A DNA stretch of 11,725 nucleotides from G963674685 sp964591275 (GTDB lineage Bacteria; Lernaellota; Lernaellaia; JACKCT01): positions 1 to 11,725 of the forward strand of contig CAZQAE010000118.1 of NCBI GenBank assembly GCA_964591275.1, in the 5' to 3' direction. Made by a program: the position numbers and the translations under genes. Below the pieces are notes generated by a model that did not search any database, was not told the origin of the DNA, and was given only the letters and a program-made list of their open reading frames with translations. This document shows, one piece after another, positions 1 to 7,167 of this stretch (its first letter is position 1; each line of letters begins with the position of its first letter).

Positions 1-546
1 TCCTGTAGTTGTGACTGTAGGGAGAAGGATGATGACACAGATGACGACCCGGACAATGACACAGATGATGTAGTGGAGAGAGAGTGCACATATGATACAG
101 GCTGGAAATGCAATGGCATGGGTTGTGATAGATATTTGCACTATAGGGAGGAGAAAAATTGCTCTATGGATTCGTGCACTGATATTGAGGAAGATGCTAA
201 AAAAATTCTGGAGGATAGTGGTATTGATCCGAATGAGTTAGGGTTTACATGTAATTGCAACAGCCCGGAGGGAGAATGGTGGGCGTGTTCGGAGAGTTAC
301 GGATGCTTTACCGATGAGGAAGTGTGTTTGATTTATCCGGAAGATATCTGCGATCGTATCGCGGTTGAGTGCAACGAATTTGTTACTCCTGGCTACGGTT
401 TTTATCAGTGTGTTGAGTGGCATCAGGAAAAAGATAATTGCCTAGAAATGGGTGACTATATCAGATGCAGCAATGACTGCCTTGATGAGGAGACTTGCGA
501 AGAGTTTTCCGATTGCAACAGAGTTTGTTTCTCTGAGCATTGCTGA
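1..546 (+). CDS. Cys-rich Asp-linker surface protein, 5' end outside window
   Basis: The reading frame is open from base 1 to a TGA at 544-546, giving 181 visible residues, so the real start lies left of the window. An internal GTG at 73 is not needed as a start. The visible part begins with three closely spaced Cys (codons 2, 4, 6), then an Asp-rich stretch to about codon 23, then a domain with 20 Cys in about 155 residues. A Cys just before an Asp-rich linker resembles the lipobox/linker layout of the lipoproteins at 1090 and 7404, so I infer a surface lipoprotein whose signal peptide lies just upstream. The domain start, Trp then CNGMGC, then an R...NC...C pattern, resembles the repeats of the minus-strand gene at 567-1003 and loosely thrombospondin type 1 repeats. 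Reducing conditions would not suit so many Cys, which fits export. No enzyme motif is visible; function unknown. Confidence 0.75.
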   Translation, partial: SCSCDCREKDDDTDDDPDNDTDDVVERECTYDTGWKCNGMGCDRYLHYREEKNCSMDSCTDIEEDAKKILEDSGIDPNELGFTCNCNSPEGEWWACSESYGCFTDEEVCLIYPEDICDRIAVECNEFVTPGYGFYQCVEWHQEKDNCLEMGDYIRCSNDCLDEETCEEFSDCNRVCFSEHC

Positions 547-566
547 AATATGCCATTTTTGTTCTC

Positions 567-1003
567 TCAAAACAATCCACAACCACCGTCACTGTTGTGA
601 TCGTCGTTGCTGCCTGATGAACTATCCCCCCTTCATCATTCCCGTCATCGTCGTCGCTGTCATCATTATCAGGCAATTGACACTCTGACGACTCGACATA
701 CTTTTCAACCGGCTCGTTGCAAACATCCGGGCATGTTCTCAACTGAGTCATTTCTTCATCAGAACAGTTTCCAAAACCGCAACTGATATCTTCCCATGAC
801 GTGGAGTCATCGCATGGGTCTTCACAATCAGTCCATTCAACACATTTGAACTCAGGCTCAGTGCAACTTTCTGGGCAATTTCTCTCTTGCCCCATTTCAG
901 TCTCAGGGCAATTCTGATTTCCGCATTCTGTAATTTCCCAAGCAGTGCAGTCGTCGCCATTCGGGTCTGGTGGGCATTCAAGAGAAATCTTGCGCCTTTC
1001 CAC
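567..1003 (-). pseudogene. Degraded Cys-rich tandem-repeat protein gene (frameshifted, 5'-truncated)
   Basis: From a GTG at 1003 the minus strand encodes two gapless 47-residue Cys-rich repeats (residues 17-63 and 65-111), then an Asp-rich tail. At a run of six G (626-631 on the plus strand, codons 125-126) this frame turns into unrelated sequence and runs on into the convergent gene. One extra G, or two fewer, gives a Ser/Asn/Asp/Gly-rich end finishing in GGCGLF and a TGA at 567-569, only 20 bases from the neighbour's stop. That frame continues the linker composition and is clearly the ancestral one. At the other end an in-frame TAG (1004-1006) directly precedes the GTG, and no frame between 1003 and 1090 encodes a signal peptide, which such a Cys-rich protein should have. 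I read it as a 5'-truncated remnant. The frameshift alone could be a sequencing error; the missing 5' end is harder to explain that way. Confidence 0.65.
671..955 (-). repeat. Two tandem 47-residue Cys-rich repeats (144-bp period)
   Basis: Repeat A (815-955) and repeat B (671-811) align without gaps, separated by one Cys codon. Shared positions include DD at 1-2, W6, CG at 11-12, NC at 15-16, EM at 20-21, Q23, R25, CP at 27-28, C31, EP at 33-34, K37, VE at 39-40, C44 and P47. The pattern of Trp, CG, an Arg-x-Cys and paired Cys recalls thrombospondin type 1 repeats. Repeat B has Ser and Tyr where repeat A has Cys (positions 3 and 38). Confidence 0.8.
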
Positions 1004-1089
1004 CTAAATTCCGAACTCTTTGATCCTGGAAATTTTAGATTGCTTTTGGTACTATCGTCTTTGAGAATCATCTTTCGCCGGGGGAAAAC

Positions 1090-3096
1090 ATGCGACTGCC
1101 AAACAAATACATGGCCTTGCTCTTCGCTTCACTGCTTATGGCTCTTTTTTCAACGGCGTGCGGCAACGATGATGATGACGACGACGCGGATGCGCCCGAT
1201 GACGACGTGAGCGACGACGACAACGATGATGTTGCGGAGGATGACGACGCAGACGACGACACGACGCCCGTCGATCCGTGCCCGGATGGCCCGGAATTTG
1301 ACTTCAACACGGAATCTTTCCCCATGGTGGTTCCCTATCCCAACAATCTGTACTCGGTTGAAGATCCGACCACGATAACCGGAAGGAGAGTGCAAATCGA
1401 CGGAAGCATCGCCGAGCCTTTCGGGCAACTGACGCGCATTGGCCTTGCGGGCTTTCTCGTTAACGCCATCAACACCATGAACGGGTTTTCCCCCGCGGCG
1501 GATTTGTACCTTCCCTTGTCCGTTGAACCCGATCCTGAGACGATTCCCGATGAGATGGATCCCGGCGCCGCGGACGGCCTCGTGCTGATGGCGGCTGATG
1601 AAAGCAGCCCCCACGACGGCGAGTTCGCGCCCTTTACCGTGGAATGGAAAAACAACGCATTTTTCATTCGTCCATATTTGCCGCTGCATGAAAACACGCG
1701 CTACGTGCTGGCCGCGACGACAGCCTTGAGTCCGGTCGAAGGGCAGTGCTACCGATCTTCCATTGACATGATGCGACTGATTGCTGACTACAACGCGCAG
1801 GCGAAAAACGATGCCAACGAACCCATATATTCTGCTATTGACGCATTAGGGCAGGCAGGAATCAGCGCCGATGAGATTCTTTCGATATCTGAATTCAACA
1901 CTTTGTGGGCCACGAAAGATCTGGATGATGTCAGAAAAAAACTTGACCAATTGGCGCAAGAAAGTGATCCGGAAATATTCGGGTGGGCCTTTGAGCCGAG
2001 CGCTGATCCGAATCTCGAAGGCTATTTGACAGGCCGCCTGGTGACGCCGGTTTTTAAAAGCGACGGGGAATACTGGCAGCGCAACGAAGCCGGAGAGTTC
2101 GAGCCGCAAGCCTGGCATAATATCGAATTTCTTTTGTCCATGCCCGCGGCGGATGCCAGCGCGGACGGCCAACCCTTTCCGATCATCCTTTACGGCCACG
2201 GCGTGGGCGATTCAAAGGAATCGCTGAGGAGCCTCGCTCCATTGTTCGCGGAAAACGGATTCGCGTTTATGGGAATTGATTTTCCGTGTCATGGCTCCAG
2301 GGCGCCGATACCCTACGACCCGACAACGAGTGTGCTTTGCTATTTCGATTTTCTTGACCCATTAAATTTCCGCGACAACTTGCGTGAAACCATCTCGAAC
2401 CTGATGTGGTTGGCGCGCGCCGCGAAAACGCTGGGAGATCATGACATGATTCCCGAAGGCGGCGACGGCTCGCCTGATTATGACATGGATAGTCTCAATT
2501 TTCTGGCCATTTCCGTGGGCGCCATCAACGGTGGCACTCTCACCGCTCTTGAAGAAAACATCGATGCGTTTGTTCTAAGCTCCGCGGGCGCCAAACTCTC
2601 CGGGATCGCCATTGAAGGAAATTATTTGTCCGAACTGGTGACCATCGCAGAACTGATCGACCCCCTGATTCCGAGTCTCAACGCAGCAGATCTGGTGTGG
2701 ATGATAGGCGGAATGTTTCAGCACGTCCTGGACGCCGGCGATCCATTCAATTATCTCCCCCATACGATCAAGGATCCTCTTGTGGCCGGGCATATTCCTG
2801 ATGTGTTGCAGCAATGCCCTGCGGAAGATTACATGTTGGGCGGAATCGCGGGCGCCTACGCAAACAGAGCGGCCGGATGGCCGCAGTTGGAACCTTACGT
2901 CTGGGATGTGGGATGGGTGGAGCACATGCCTTGCCCGCATGAGGGATCGGGCTTTTACCAGTTTGACACTATCGAGCATTTATCCTTATGGGACAACACG
3001 CTCATGGGCGACGCCTTCCGCGCGCAAGCCATCCACTTCCTGAAGACACATAAGGAAACTGGCGTTGGCGTGATTATCAATCCCTTTGAGGATTAA
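1090..3096 (+). CDS. Lipoprotein alpha/beta-hydrolase, Pla-1/cef-like esterase/lipase
   Basis: This 668-residue protein starts with a lipoprotein signal peptide (hydrophobic 8-20, lipobox STAC, Cys24). An almost pure Asp linker (26-63) follows and should hold the enzyme off the membrane. Residues about 66-230 resemble the N-terminal domain of bacterial virulence-factor lipases (VVPYPNNLY near 80; ENTRYVLAATTAL from 201, as in Big_5-type Ig domains). The hydrolase domain has the oxyanion-loop motif GHG at 369-371 and a nucleophile elbow AISVG with Ser475, with Ala where GxSxG has Gly. His630 in IEHLSL is the likely catalytic His; the acid is not certain. Predicted role: hydrolysis of ester or lipid substrates at the cell surface. 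A purine-rich GGGGGAAAAC precedes the ATG. The gene converges on 3111-4763 with 14 bases between stops. The fold and export are well supported; the substrate is unknown. Confidence 0.85.
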   Translation: MRLPNKYMALLFASLLMALFSTACGNDDDDDDADAPDDDVSDDDNDDVAEDDDADDDTTPVDPCPDGPEFDFNTESFPMVVPYPNNLYSVEDPTTITGRRVQIDGSIAEPFGQLTRIGLAGFLVNAINTMNGFSPAADLYLPLSVEPDPETIPDEMDPGAADGLVLMAADESSPHDGEFAPFTVEWKNNAFFIRPYLPLHENTRYVLAATTALSPVEGQCYRSSIDMMRLIADYNAQAKNDANEPIYSAIDALGQAGISADEILSISEFNTLWATKDLDDVRKKLDQLAQESDPEIFGWAFEPSADPNLEGYLTGRLVTPVFKSDGEYWQRNEAGEFEPQAWHNIEFLLSMPAADASADGQPFPIILYGHGVGDSKESLRSLAPLFAENGFAFMGIDFPCHGSRAPIPYDPTTSVLCYFDFLDPLNFRDNLRETISNLMWLARAAKTLGDHDMIPEGGDGSPDYDMDSLNFLAISVGAINGGTLTALEENIDAFVLSSAGAKLSGIAIEGNYLSELVTIAELIDPLIPSLNAADLVWMIGGMFQHVLDAGDPFNYLPHTIKDPLVAGHIPDVLQQCPAEDYMLGGIAGAYANRAAGWPQLEPYVWDVGWVEHMPCPHEGSGFYQFDTIEHLSLWDNTLMGDAFRAQAIHFLKTHKETGVGVIINPFED

Positions 3097-3110
3097 AACA
3101 GCGGACCTTT

Positions 3111-4763
3111 CTAAGATTCAAATTTGATCGCGGAGGATGCACCCTGCTTTTTCAACACGTACACCGGGCGCTTCCCAAGCCACCGGCCCGCGCTGTAGTG
3201 CAATTGCCGAGAAATGACAAAATCGTCGTCCATACCCGGCGGATAGAAAGTCACTTTCCATTTTGGGCGCATGCGTGGACATAGTTCCAAAACCCACGGG
3301 GATGGGTTAGGCGAATCGGCGCTTTTGGGCATGTCCTGGCATTTCTCGTAATTATTCCATCCCACCCAGGCGTAGCCGCCGTCGATGTCTAGTGAATTAA
3401 TTCCTTCGGCAACGAGCGCGTCGGCTGCCTGCCACTGTGCTTCGCAACCATTTCGATATTGTCGAACACGCGCAATATTGAGTGCGAAAAATGCGATGAT
3501 CAGAATCGAAAAGAGCCAGGTGCGCGGAGGACTTTTGCGCGGAAAAATAACCGTCATAAGGATAACCGGGGGCAAGAGCGTCAGGAAATAGCGATCCATG
3601 AACAGCTTGATGGGCACGAGCGCAAGGAGTTGGAAAAGAAAAATAAATAATCCCAAGCGGAAAATCGGGGTGTTTTGGTCCTTGAAAAATTTTGGTTTTA
3701 AGTTGAGCGACCAAAAAATCCAAAGGGGCAGGGCGATGAGTGTTCCAAGGTAGAGATATCCGTAAGGAGACATTGGCTCCATGGTTGGCGGTTCGGTCAG
3801 AACACTGGAGATCATGGCCCAGGGTTTCGATTGCCATCGCGCGGCTATGACGAAAAACCAGGTCAGCGCTGCGACTATCAACCCAAGCGGTAATAATATC
3901 TTTGGTTTTAATCGGGATTTCTCGCCATCCGGCCTGAACTTGATCGAGGAAATGATCCAGGGAAGCAAGTAGAAACATAGGGTCACGCACGCGATGTCGA
4001 TTCGAAAACTTCCGTCTTTCAGCCAGACTTCCGGGGAGAAAAGCCGCTCTAATGATTCGGCGAATTTGCGATCCAGCGTTGCGGTGACCGGATGAATGAG
4101 CGGTTTGGCAAGCTTGAATGCTGCCAATGAAATGAGCGTCGGCAATCCGATAATAAAGTAATGGGCGAGAGGTGTTTTTCGCCGTAGTTTATCATTCGCA
4201 AATAAAGCGGCCAGGACGGCGGGTGCGATCAGCGCGCCGTGCATCTTTCCCCAGATAGACAGAGCCGCGATACCTGATGCGAAAATTAAACTCCTTACGT
4301 CTTGGCGAATCATGTAACGAACGAAGCCGATCAATGCCAGGACCTCGAAAAGAATGAAGATCGGATCGCTTTGGAATGTGAAAGCCGTGACGAAGACAGG
4401 CGGCGCGGCGAAATAGACAAGTGCGGCAAATGTGGAGGTAGTTTTTGAGGCGCCAGCCTGTCGGCTAAGGGCGTAGATGGCAATGAGCGTCAGCCACGTG
4501 ACCAGGAGATTGAAGGCGACGGTATTTTGGAAATCAAGACCGAAGATGAAAACGAAGGGCGCGCTGAAAACGAGGTGCAAAACGGCTGCTGCGCTGTTGA
4601 AGGAATCGAAAACCGGAACTCCCGTGGCCATGAAGTGCTTTAAGGGCAGCACGAAGTTCCAGGAGTCGTCCAGTGGGACGCTGGGAAGACGACCTACAAA
4701 AAGAAGCGCGCCAATAAAAACGGCAGTGATAAGGCCATAAGGGGCGAGGTCGGACTTTTTCAT
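3111..4763 (-). CDS. Polytopic GT-C-fold glycosyltransferase-like membrane protein
   Basis: The 550-residue protein has about ten or eleven hydrophobic segments (first at about 9-25, last at about 416-430) and a soluble C-terminal domain of about 110 residues (440-550). An acidic pair, DD at 32-33, lies in the first extracytoplasmic loop just after the first membrane segment, where GT-C enzymes of the GT39/ArnT/PMT type keep their catalytic acid. QSDP (131-134) and DRYFLTLLPP (389-398) also match the style of that superfamily. Such enzymes move sugars from polyprenyl-phosphate donors on the outer face of the inner membrane. The ATG overlaps the TGA of the radical SAM gene upstream by four bases (ATGA, 4760-4763), so the two are co-transcribed and translationally coupled. 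Acceptor and sugar are unknown. A non-enzymatic membrane protein of the same fold is possible. Confidence 0.7.
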   Translation of the reverse strand: MKKSDLAPYGLITAVFIGALLFVGRLPSVPLDDSWNFVLPLKHFMATGVPVFDSFNSAAAVLHLVFSAPFVFIFGLDFQNTVAFNLLVTWLTLIAIYALSRQAGASKTTSTFAALVYFAAPPVFVTAFTFQSDPIFILFEVLALIGFVRYMIRQDVRSLIFASGIAALSIWGKMHGALIAPAVLAALFANDKLRRKTPLAHYFIIGLPTLISLAAFKLAKPLIHPVTATLDRKFAESLERLFSPEVWLKDGSFRIDIACVTLCFYLLPWIISSIKFRPDGEKSRLKPKILLPLGLIVAALTWFFVIAARWQSKPWAMISSVLTEPPTMEPMSPYGYLYLGTLIALPLWIFWSLNLKPKFFKDQNTPIFRLGLFIFLFQLLALVPIKLFMDRYFLTLLPPVILMTVIFPRKSPPRTWLFSILIIAFFALNIARVRQYRNGCEAQWQAADALVAEGINSLDIDGGYAWVGWNNYEKCQDMPKSADSPNPSPWVLELCPRMRPKWKVTFYPPGMDDDFVISRQLHYSAGRWLGKRPVYVLKKQGASSAIKFES

Positions 4764-5737
4764 GGCGTGGGCCGCGTTGTTCCCAGGAGCTGATCTTTAT
4801 CAAAAACGCAGTTGATCAGTAAGTGGCAGTTCGTTTGACAGCGGCGCATTGTTCGGCGGCATTCATCGGCGCTTTGCGAAAACCAGATGTCTTTCAAATC
4901 GGCATTAAGGGCGCTGCCGATGTTTGGAAGTCTGGGGCAAAGCCGCACAGTGCCATCGGGGTCAATGGTTAGGCCGTGTTCGCCTACGGTGCAGTCCGCC
5001 ATGCAGAAATGTTCGGGATTTGTGTAATAGGCGCGCATGGCTTCGAATTGTTCGTGTCGGTTTAATATGGGATACCCCATTTTTTTGAGTTGAATCAACT
5101 TGCCGATCACGCTGCCGACGTGATCGAGATTGTCGGGCCAGAGGGGGTGATCTTGCCACCAGCGTGGTCTGGGCGTCTGGCCAAAGGGCTGCGCCATGGC
5201 CTGAAAGAAAATGCCGTCGAAATGCGTTTCGCAAACATGTTTTGTAAATTCAACGATTTGATCCAGGTTTTCTTTCATGATCACGCAGGTAACGCGGGGT
5301 TTGACGATTCCACGACCGGCAAGACGCGTTGCGGCTTCAAGAGCTCTTTTGTAAGCGTTCGGCACGCCGCGTATCCGGTCGTGAAGGGCGCTAAAGCCGT
5401 CCAGGCTGATATTGACGTAGCGCACTTTCCAGCCTGTGAGCAATTGCGCCCAATGATCGTCCAGGTGCTGACCGTTGGTCGTGACCGTCATGGGCATGTG
5501 CAATCGGGCGCACTCAATCATGAGGGCCTTGGCGTTTGGGGAAATTAGCGGCTCGCCGCCGGCGATTTGAATCATGATGGGGCCGAGCCATCGCGAGATA
5601 GATCGCGCAATTCCAGCAAGCCGCTCGGGAGGCATTTCCGGGGATTCCTTCAACTTCCAAATATCGCAGTGAAGGCATCGCGCGTCGCAGCGATCGCTTG
5701 TGTGAAAGGCGACGTATGTTGGAAGCGGCGTATTCAT
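4760..5737 (-). CDS. Radical SAM enzyme with SPASM-like C-terminus
   Basis: The 325-residue protein carries the radical SAM [4Fe-4S] motif CDARCLHC (Cys17, 21, 24) and the SAM-binding GGEP at 60-63. TTNG (86-89) and NISLDG (109-114), followed by an HDRIRG stretch, are typical of the PqqE/AnSME/MoaA-like branch. The C-terminal part has seven Cys (245, 249, 267, 293, 300, 304, 310) around LTIDPDGTVRLCP, which fits a SPASM-type domain binding extra iron-sulfur clusters. The Cys spacing is not the full textbook SPASM pattern. Start: ATG at 5737 with GAGG a few bases upstream. It is first in a two-gene operon with the GT-C membrane protein and divergent from the ABC permease. SPASM enzymes often modify peptides, but no small precursor gene is visible, and related enzymes act on sugars and lipids. 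Reaction unknown; family assignment firm. Confidence 0.88.
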   Translation of the reverse strand: MNTPLPTYVAFHTSDRCDARCLHCDIWKLKESPEMPPERLAGIARSISRWLGPIMIQIAGGEPLISPNAKALMIECARLHMPMTVTTNGQHLDDHWAQLLTGWKVRYVNISLDGFSALHDRIRGVPNAYKRALEAATRLAGRGIVKPRVTCVIMKENLDQIVEFTKHVCETHFDGIFFQAMAQPFGQTPRPRWWQDHPLWPDNLDHVGSVIGKLIQLKKMGYPILNRHEQFEAMRAYYTNPEHFCMADCTVGEHGLTIDPDGTVRLCPRLPNIGSALNADLKDIWFSQSADECRRTMRRCQTNCHLLINCVFDKDQLLGTTRPTP

Positions 5738-5768
5738 GATCCTCGGTAATTATTCGCGCAAAAGCCAA

Positions 5769-5780
5769 CGTTGATCAACG
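5769..5780. promoter_or_regulatory. 12-bp perfect palindrome in divergent intergenic region
   Basis: CGTTGATCAACG is identical to its reverse complement and lies between the divergent radical SAM and ABC permease genes, 32 bases from the start codon of the first. It could be an operator serving one or both genes. A palindrome this short can also occur by chance, and I cannot assign it to a regulator. Confidence 0.3.
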
Positions 5781-5865
5781 CAAATTTTATGGACAAAAGT
5801 TCTTGCGATCTTCAGCATGCGTCTTGCTGTTTTGCGCATGGCGCGTCTATGATACTGAAAATGGC

Positions 5866-5869
5866 GGAG
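5866..5869 (+). promoter_or_regulatory. Shine-Dalgarno GGAG supporting a TTG start
   Basis: GGAG sits seven bases before TTG 5877. An in-frame stop at 5856-5858 excludes any earlier start, and no ATG or GTG lies near, so this site decides the unusual TTG start of the ABC permease. Confidence 0.65.
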
Positions 5870-5876
5870 AATTGCA

Positions 5877-6674
5877 TTGCCTGGACAAGTCAAAGACATT
5901 TACACGCATCGATACCTTCTTTGGGGGATAATCCGTGCGGATTTGCGCAATCGCTACGGCGCCTCCTTTTTTGGGTTGTTCTGGTCTGTGATCAATCCTC
6001 TATTGCTCATCCTGGTTTACACGCTTGTTTTCGGCTACATCCTCGATATCAATGTCGGCGGAACGACCGGACCTCAGAATTACGGGCTCTTTCTCTTTTG
6101 CGGCATGTTGCCCTGGCTGGCCATTCAGGACGCCATGCAACGATCTTCGAACGTCATCATGGAAAACCGCGATCTGATCAAGCAGGTCAATTTTCCGAAA
6201 TTGATTCTTCCGGTGCGTTGCGTCATCAGCGCCTTTTTTCACCAATTAATCGCCATGTTCCTTTTCGTGATCATCATTCTTTCCTTAGGGCAGATTCCAT
6301 CTCCCCTTATGCTGGGATTACTTGTGACCATATGGCCGCTGCAACTCTTGTTCACATTGGGATTAACTTTGATCATCAGCGCCTTTTCTGTTTTCTACAA
6401 GGACATGCGGGAATTCACTGGAGCTTTTACCTTGCTTTGGTTTTTCGCCACGCCGATTATTTTTCCTATGGGGCTTATCCCAGAGAAAATCCGAATTGCA
6501 TTTTTTTTCAATCCGCTGACGCCTCTCATCAACCTGTACCGTTCCGCGCTGCTGGGCGATGTCATGCCCGATCCATACGGATTTCTTTATTTCAGCGTTT
6601 TTACAATCCTCCTGCTCGTGGTGGGATGGTTCTGGTTCAGGAGAATGTCCAAAGATTTCGCGGACTTGATTTAG
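5877..6674 (+). CDS. ABC-2 type transporter permease, Wzm-like polysaccharide exporter subunit
   Basis: The 265-residue protein has six hydrophobic segments (about 36-56, 69-88, 112-137, 143-171, 179-200, 236-254). The N-terminal RNRYGASFFGLFWSVINPL (24-42) and the later GMLPW (76-80), ENRDLIKQVNFPKLILPV (96-113) and FNPLTPLINLYR (211-222) are hallmarks of the Wzm/KpsM/TagG/RfbA permeases. These export O-antigen, capsule or teichoic-acid chains together with a Wzt/KpsT-type ATPase. No ATPase gene is present: the next gene is a DksA-like protein on the other strand, so the partner must be encoded elsewhere. Start is TTG with a good Shine-Dalgarno; stop TAG at 6672. It is divergent from the radical SAM/GT-C operon, consistent with a shared role in envelope glycans, though that link is inference. 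Confidence 0.87.
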   Translation: MPGQVKDIYTHRYLLWGIIRADLRNRYGASFFGLFWSVINPLLLILVYTLVFGYILDINVGGTTGPQNYGLFLFCGMLPWLAIQDAMQRSSNVIMENRDLIKQVNFPKLILPVRCVISAFFHQLIAMFLFVIIILSLGQIPSPLMLGLLVTIWPLQLLFTLGLTLIISAFSVFYKDMREFTGAFTLLWFFATPIIFPMGLIPEKIRIAFFFNPLTPLINLYRSALLGDVMPDPYGFLYFSVFTILLLVVGWFWFRRMSKDFADLI

Positions 6675-6701
6675 TCCGGTGCATATCAATTCCCGTGCGC
6701 T

Positions 6702-6734
6702 AAAAATGAAAAGGGCGACCCGTATGGATCGCCC
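6702..6734 (-). terminator. Rho-independent terminator of the DksA-like gene
   Basis: GGGCGA (6713-6718) pairs with TCGCCC (6729-6734). The stem extends by CC/GG after one C-A mismatch, leaving a GTAT loop. Read on the minus strand, the hairpin is followed by TTTTCATTTTT (6702-6712), a proper T tract, 31 bases after the DksA-like stop codon. On the plus strand no T tract follows, so it would be weak for the convergent ABC permease gene. Confidence 0.8.
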
Positions 6735-6765
6735 ATCATAATCTTTGAGGAATTTTCGCGCTTTT

Positions 6766-7167
6766 TTAGAAAAGCTGGTTGATTTTTGTGCCTTCGCCGA
6801 TGCGTCTTTGCTTCTTTTCCTTTTCGATTTCCATTTTATGCTCAATGGAATATCTGGTCCAGGGACGAATTAGAAGACGCTTTTTATTGATCGGCTTGCC
6901 TGTGCCCTCGCAATATCCGTATTCTCCGATCTCGAATTTTTTGAGGGCGTGATCGATTTCCTTCAGCAATTTCCGATCTTTATCCAATAACCGCCAGGCA
7001 AGAGCGGCTTCGGTGGCGTGGCTGGCCTGATCGGCCTCATCACCCAGTGTTCCACCGGACAAGGCACCGCCGTTAACAGTGTTCTTGGATTTGGCGACAA
7101 TTTCCTCGCGCCTTCCAAGCAGCATCTTCCGATAGCGCTCTAGCTCTTTTTTCCTGAAATCAACCAT
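6766..7167 (-). CDS. DksA/TraR-family regulator with a degenerate zinc finger
   Basis: The 133-residue protein has the DksA layout: two long helices forming a coiled coil (about 1-80) whose tip carries DEADQA at 43-48, matching the DxxDxA motif that acts in the RNA polymerase secondary channel. A short C-terminal finger begins YGYCEGTGKPI at 83-93. Only the first zinc Cys remains (Cys86). The second is Thr89, and the second CxxC is SIEH (Ser107...His110), so a normal four-Cys zinc site is missing. Cys-poor DksA paralogues are known in other bacteria. Role: probable modulator of transcription initiation, possibly with ppGpp, in the cytoplasm. The ATG at 7167 follows GGAG by eight bases. It stands alone as one transcription unit with its own terminator. 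Confidence 0.85.
   Translation of the reverse strand: MVDFRKKELERYRKMLLGRREEIVAKSKNTVNGGALSGGTLGDEADQASHATEAALAWRLLDKDRKLLKEIDHALKKFEIGEYGYCEGTGKPINKKRLLIRPWTRYSIEHKMEIEKEKKQRRIGEGTKINQLF

Noticed and set aside
461..625. Continuation of the minus-strand Cys-rich frame past the G run, overlapping the 3' end of the gene at 1-546
   Set aside because: Composition changes abruptly at the homopolymer, and the alternative frame continues the Asp/Ser/Gly linker and stops neatly before the convergent gene.
748..1071. Minus-strand 107-codon frame with ATG at 1071
   Set aside because: It overlaps the Cys-rich repeats in another frame, has no signal peptide or motif, and contributes no plausible 5' end to the broken gene.
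1165..1270. Asp-codon run of the lipase gene as a phase-variable microsatellite
   Set aside because: GAT and GAC are mixed and interrupted by other codons, so no long pure repeat exists, and triplet slippage would not shift the frame.
5771..6703. Plus-strand 310-codon frame covering the ABC permease region
   Set aside because: It is a shadow frame rich in His, Arg and Ser. The overlapping frame shows a textbook ABC-2 permease with a Shine-Dalgarno.
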